Source: a bacterium
GTDB taxonomy: Bacteria; UBP13; UBA5359
Assembly (NCBI GenBank): GCA_028685295.1
Contig: JAQUEL010000003.1
Span: 1 to 64,000, forward strand
Reading direction: 5' to 3'
Length of the DNA stretch: 64,000 nucleotides
Under the pieces are notes generated by a model, which saw only the letters and a list, made by a program, of their open reading frames with translations, searched no databases and had not been told where the DNA came from. The position numbers were made by a program, and so were the translations under genes. Shown piece after piece: positions 62,384 through 64,000 of this stretch; position 1 is the stretch's first letter; every line of letters begins with the position of its first letter.

Positions 62384-64000
62384 TCTTTACCACTTCCAAA
62401 CATCTGTTGCAAAGATCGGCATAATGCGCATCCACTCCTACCTCCTGGGAGTATACCCAGCATCTGGCGCATTTCCCTCCCCCGGCTCTTGATACACCTA
62501 TATAAATTCCCGGTCTATCTATACTTTCAAACACATAATCACCCTCTGCCCCTTTCAGGGAGACATGTGAAACAATGAAGTATTCTCGCAATCCCTGACC
62601 AAAAGTATCTAGAAAGGTTATAGTATCATCATCGGCGCCTATACTCACGGCAGCTTCCAGGCTCCGGCCTATCATACCGGCATTCTTGGCATTTTCCAGG
62701 GCCTTGAGAACCTCCTTACGTATAGCCAGGAAACGCTCCCAGCGTTCATTCAGCGGCTCATCTTCATAAGAGCCTGAAGATTGCGGCCACGTCTGCAGTT
62801 CCACACTCTCCGCACCCGGCACGGCATAGCCCCATATCTCTTCAGCAGTATGCGGCAGCACAGGTGAAAAGAGCAGTGTCAAATTGCGTAAAATAATATC
62901 GAGCACCGTCTGAGCCGAACGTCTGGCAAGAGATTTTGCTGCAGAGGTATATAGCCTGTCCTTAAGAACATCGAGATAGAATGAGCTCATATCCACAGCA
63001 CAGAAATTATGTATGGAGTGATAAACGGTATGAAATTCATATTTTTCATAGGCTTCCGTTACTCTTATGCAAAGGCGATTAAGCTTCATAAGCGCCCATC
63101 TGTCTATCTCCTGAAGCTCCTCATAAGGTAAAGCATCCGTTTCCGCGTCAAACCCATTAAGGTTACCAAGCATGAAGCGCGCCGTATTACGTATACGACG
63201 GTAGACTTCCACCACCTGGTTAATCAACTTATCCGATACCCTTATATCACTTCTGAAATCTGTTGAGGCTATCCACAGACGCAATATATCGGCACCATAT
63301 TTTTTGATGATCTGCTGTGGCTCTACTACGTTGCCTAGGGATTTGGACATCTTTCGGCCTTCCTCATCCACCAGGAAGCCGTGTGTCAGCACTTGCTTGT
63401 AAGGAGCCTTGCCGGTTGCTCCCACGGAGGTCAGCATGGATGTCTGGAACCATCCCCGGTACTGGTCACTACCTTCCAAATAGAGATCAGCCGGCCAGGC
63501 CAATTCCGGACGTTTAGCCAGCACCGCTCTGTGGCTGACGCCGGAATCGAACCACACATCCATAATATCGGCTTCCTTGCGAAACTTCGTTCCACCACAA
63601 TCGGGACATGAATAGCCGTCAGGCATAATCTCTTCAGCCGTATATTTATACCAGGCATCGGAGCCTTCACGAGCAAAAAGCTCCTGCACAGCATTCAGAA
63701 GGCTCTCTTCTATTATAGCCCGGTTGCAGCGCTCGCAATAGAAAATCGGCAACGGCACGCCCCAGATACGCTGCCTGGATAGGCACCAATCCGGTCTATC
63801 CTTCACCATATTGGCGATACGCTCCATACCCCATTCAGGTATCCAATCCACGTTACGTATCTCACCCAGAACAGCATCTCTATATTCATTCACATTGACA
63901 AACCACTGCTCTGTAGCCCGAAAAACAACCGGCTTCTTGCAGCGCCAGCAATGAGGATAAGAATGCTTTATATCCTCCCTGGCCATTAGATAGCCTGTTT
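62376..64000 (-). CDS. ileS: Isoleucine-tRNA ligase, C-terminal part (5' end beyond window)
   Basis: The last ~541 residues of IleRS are visible and the frame stays open to the window edge. SYPHCWRCKKPVVFRATEQW and WCLSRQRIWGVPLPIFYCER are conserved core pieces; the KMSKS loop is GRKMSKSLGNVVEPQQI. The C-terminal zinc finger is CARCWVYSQEVG with CNRC near the end. The N-terminal HIGH and editing regions lie outside. DUF5665 overlaps its stop. Confidence 0.96.
   Translation of the reverse strand, partial: TGYLMAREDIKHSYPHCWRCKKPVVFRATEQWFVNVNEYRDAVLGEIRNVDWIPEWGMERIANMVKDRPDWCLSRQRIWGVPLPIFYCERCNRAIIEESLLNAVQELFAREGSDAWYKYTAEEIMPDGYSCPDCGGTKFRKEADIMDVWFDSGVSHRAVLAKRPELAWPADLYLEGSDQYRGWFQTSMLTSVGATGKAPYKQVLTHGFLVDEEGRKMSKSLGNVVEPQQIIKKYGADILRLWIASTDFRSDIRVSDKLINQVVEVYRRIRNTARFMLGNLNGFDAETDALPYEELQEIDRWALMKLNRLCIRVTEAYEKYEFHTVYHSIHNFCAVDMSSFYLDVLKDRLYTSAAKSLARRSAQTVLDIILRNLTLLFSPVLPHTAEEIWGYAVPGAESVELQTWPQSSGSYEDEPLNERWERFLAIRKEVLKALENAKNAGMIGRSLEAAVSIGADDDTITFLDTFGQGLREYFIVSHVSLKGAEGDYVFESIDRPGIYIGVSRAGGGKCARCWVYSQEVGVDAHYADLCNRCLEVVKNV

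Noticed and set aside
1-64000. CRISPR arrays, prophage or integrated conjugative element
   Set aside because: No regularly spaced repeats, phage structural genes or conjugation genes were seen; the only mobile-element evidence is the partial transposase at the left edge.

Overview
This window looks like a chromosomal piece of an anaerobic low-to-mid GC Firmicute (class Clostridia, plausibly a Thermoanaerobacterales-like lineage). The evidence is a leucine T-box leader, an FMN (RFN) riboswitch, the ribD-ribE-ribBA-ribH order, the priA-def-fmt-rsmB-rlmN-PASTA kinase-rpe block, scpA-scpB, a DUF512 radical-SAM protein, DUF5665 and a bifunctional RelA. I cannot name the species from sequence alone. 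All genes I support except mgtE lie on the minus strand, so the window reads naturally from right to left.

Reading right to left: ileS (cut by the window edge), DUF5665, a TraR/DksA zinc-finger protein, lspA, lgt, rluD, tgt, secD, secF; then recJ and relA; then a promoter overlapping a perfect 32-bp palindrome that leads gmk-rpoZ-coaBC-foldase-priA-def-fmt-ASKHA/ferredoxin ATPase, a broken htpX remnant, rsmB, rlmN, a 44-codon small ORF, a PASTA kinase-like protein and rpe. mgtE (+ strand) converges on rpe. Back to back with mgtE starts the FMN-riboswitch riboflavin operon (small membrane protein, ribD, ribE, ribBA, ribH), then an MFS transporter, an M50 protease, trpS, scpA, scpB and an aminotransferase. 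A T-box with a CUC (Leu) specifier then leads ilvD-ilvB-ilvN-ilvC-leuA-leuC-leuD-cimA, followed by a secreted beta-propeller protein. The left part holds ispH, DUF512, der, plsY, gpsA, a GH36-like glycosidase, two tRNA-Pro genes around an FAD protein gene, an ECF sigma/anti-sigma pair, a sugar nucleotidyltransferase and the edge of an insertion sequence.

The most notable region is 38.5-43.0 kb. The PrkC-type PASTA kinase has lost the HRD aspartate, the catalytic-loop lysine, the alpha-C glutamate and the DFG glycine, so it should be a pseudokinase. The phosphatase (Stp/PrpC) and GTPase (RsgA) genes that normally flank it are absent. A tightly overlapped 44-codon ORF with a hydrophobic C-terminus occupies the phosphatase slot. 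Slightly upstream an HtpX membrane protease gene is decayed to its N-terminus. Other points worth a look are a mgtE leader with mutually exclusive 8-bp pairings, an unknown three-helix membrane protein as first gene under the FMN riboswitch, a branched inverted-repeat element between leuA and ilvC, the palindrome at the gmk promoter, and an ilv-leu operon without leuB.

No CRISPR array, prophage, rRNA or replication origin was seen.
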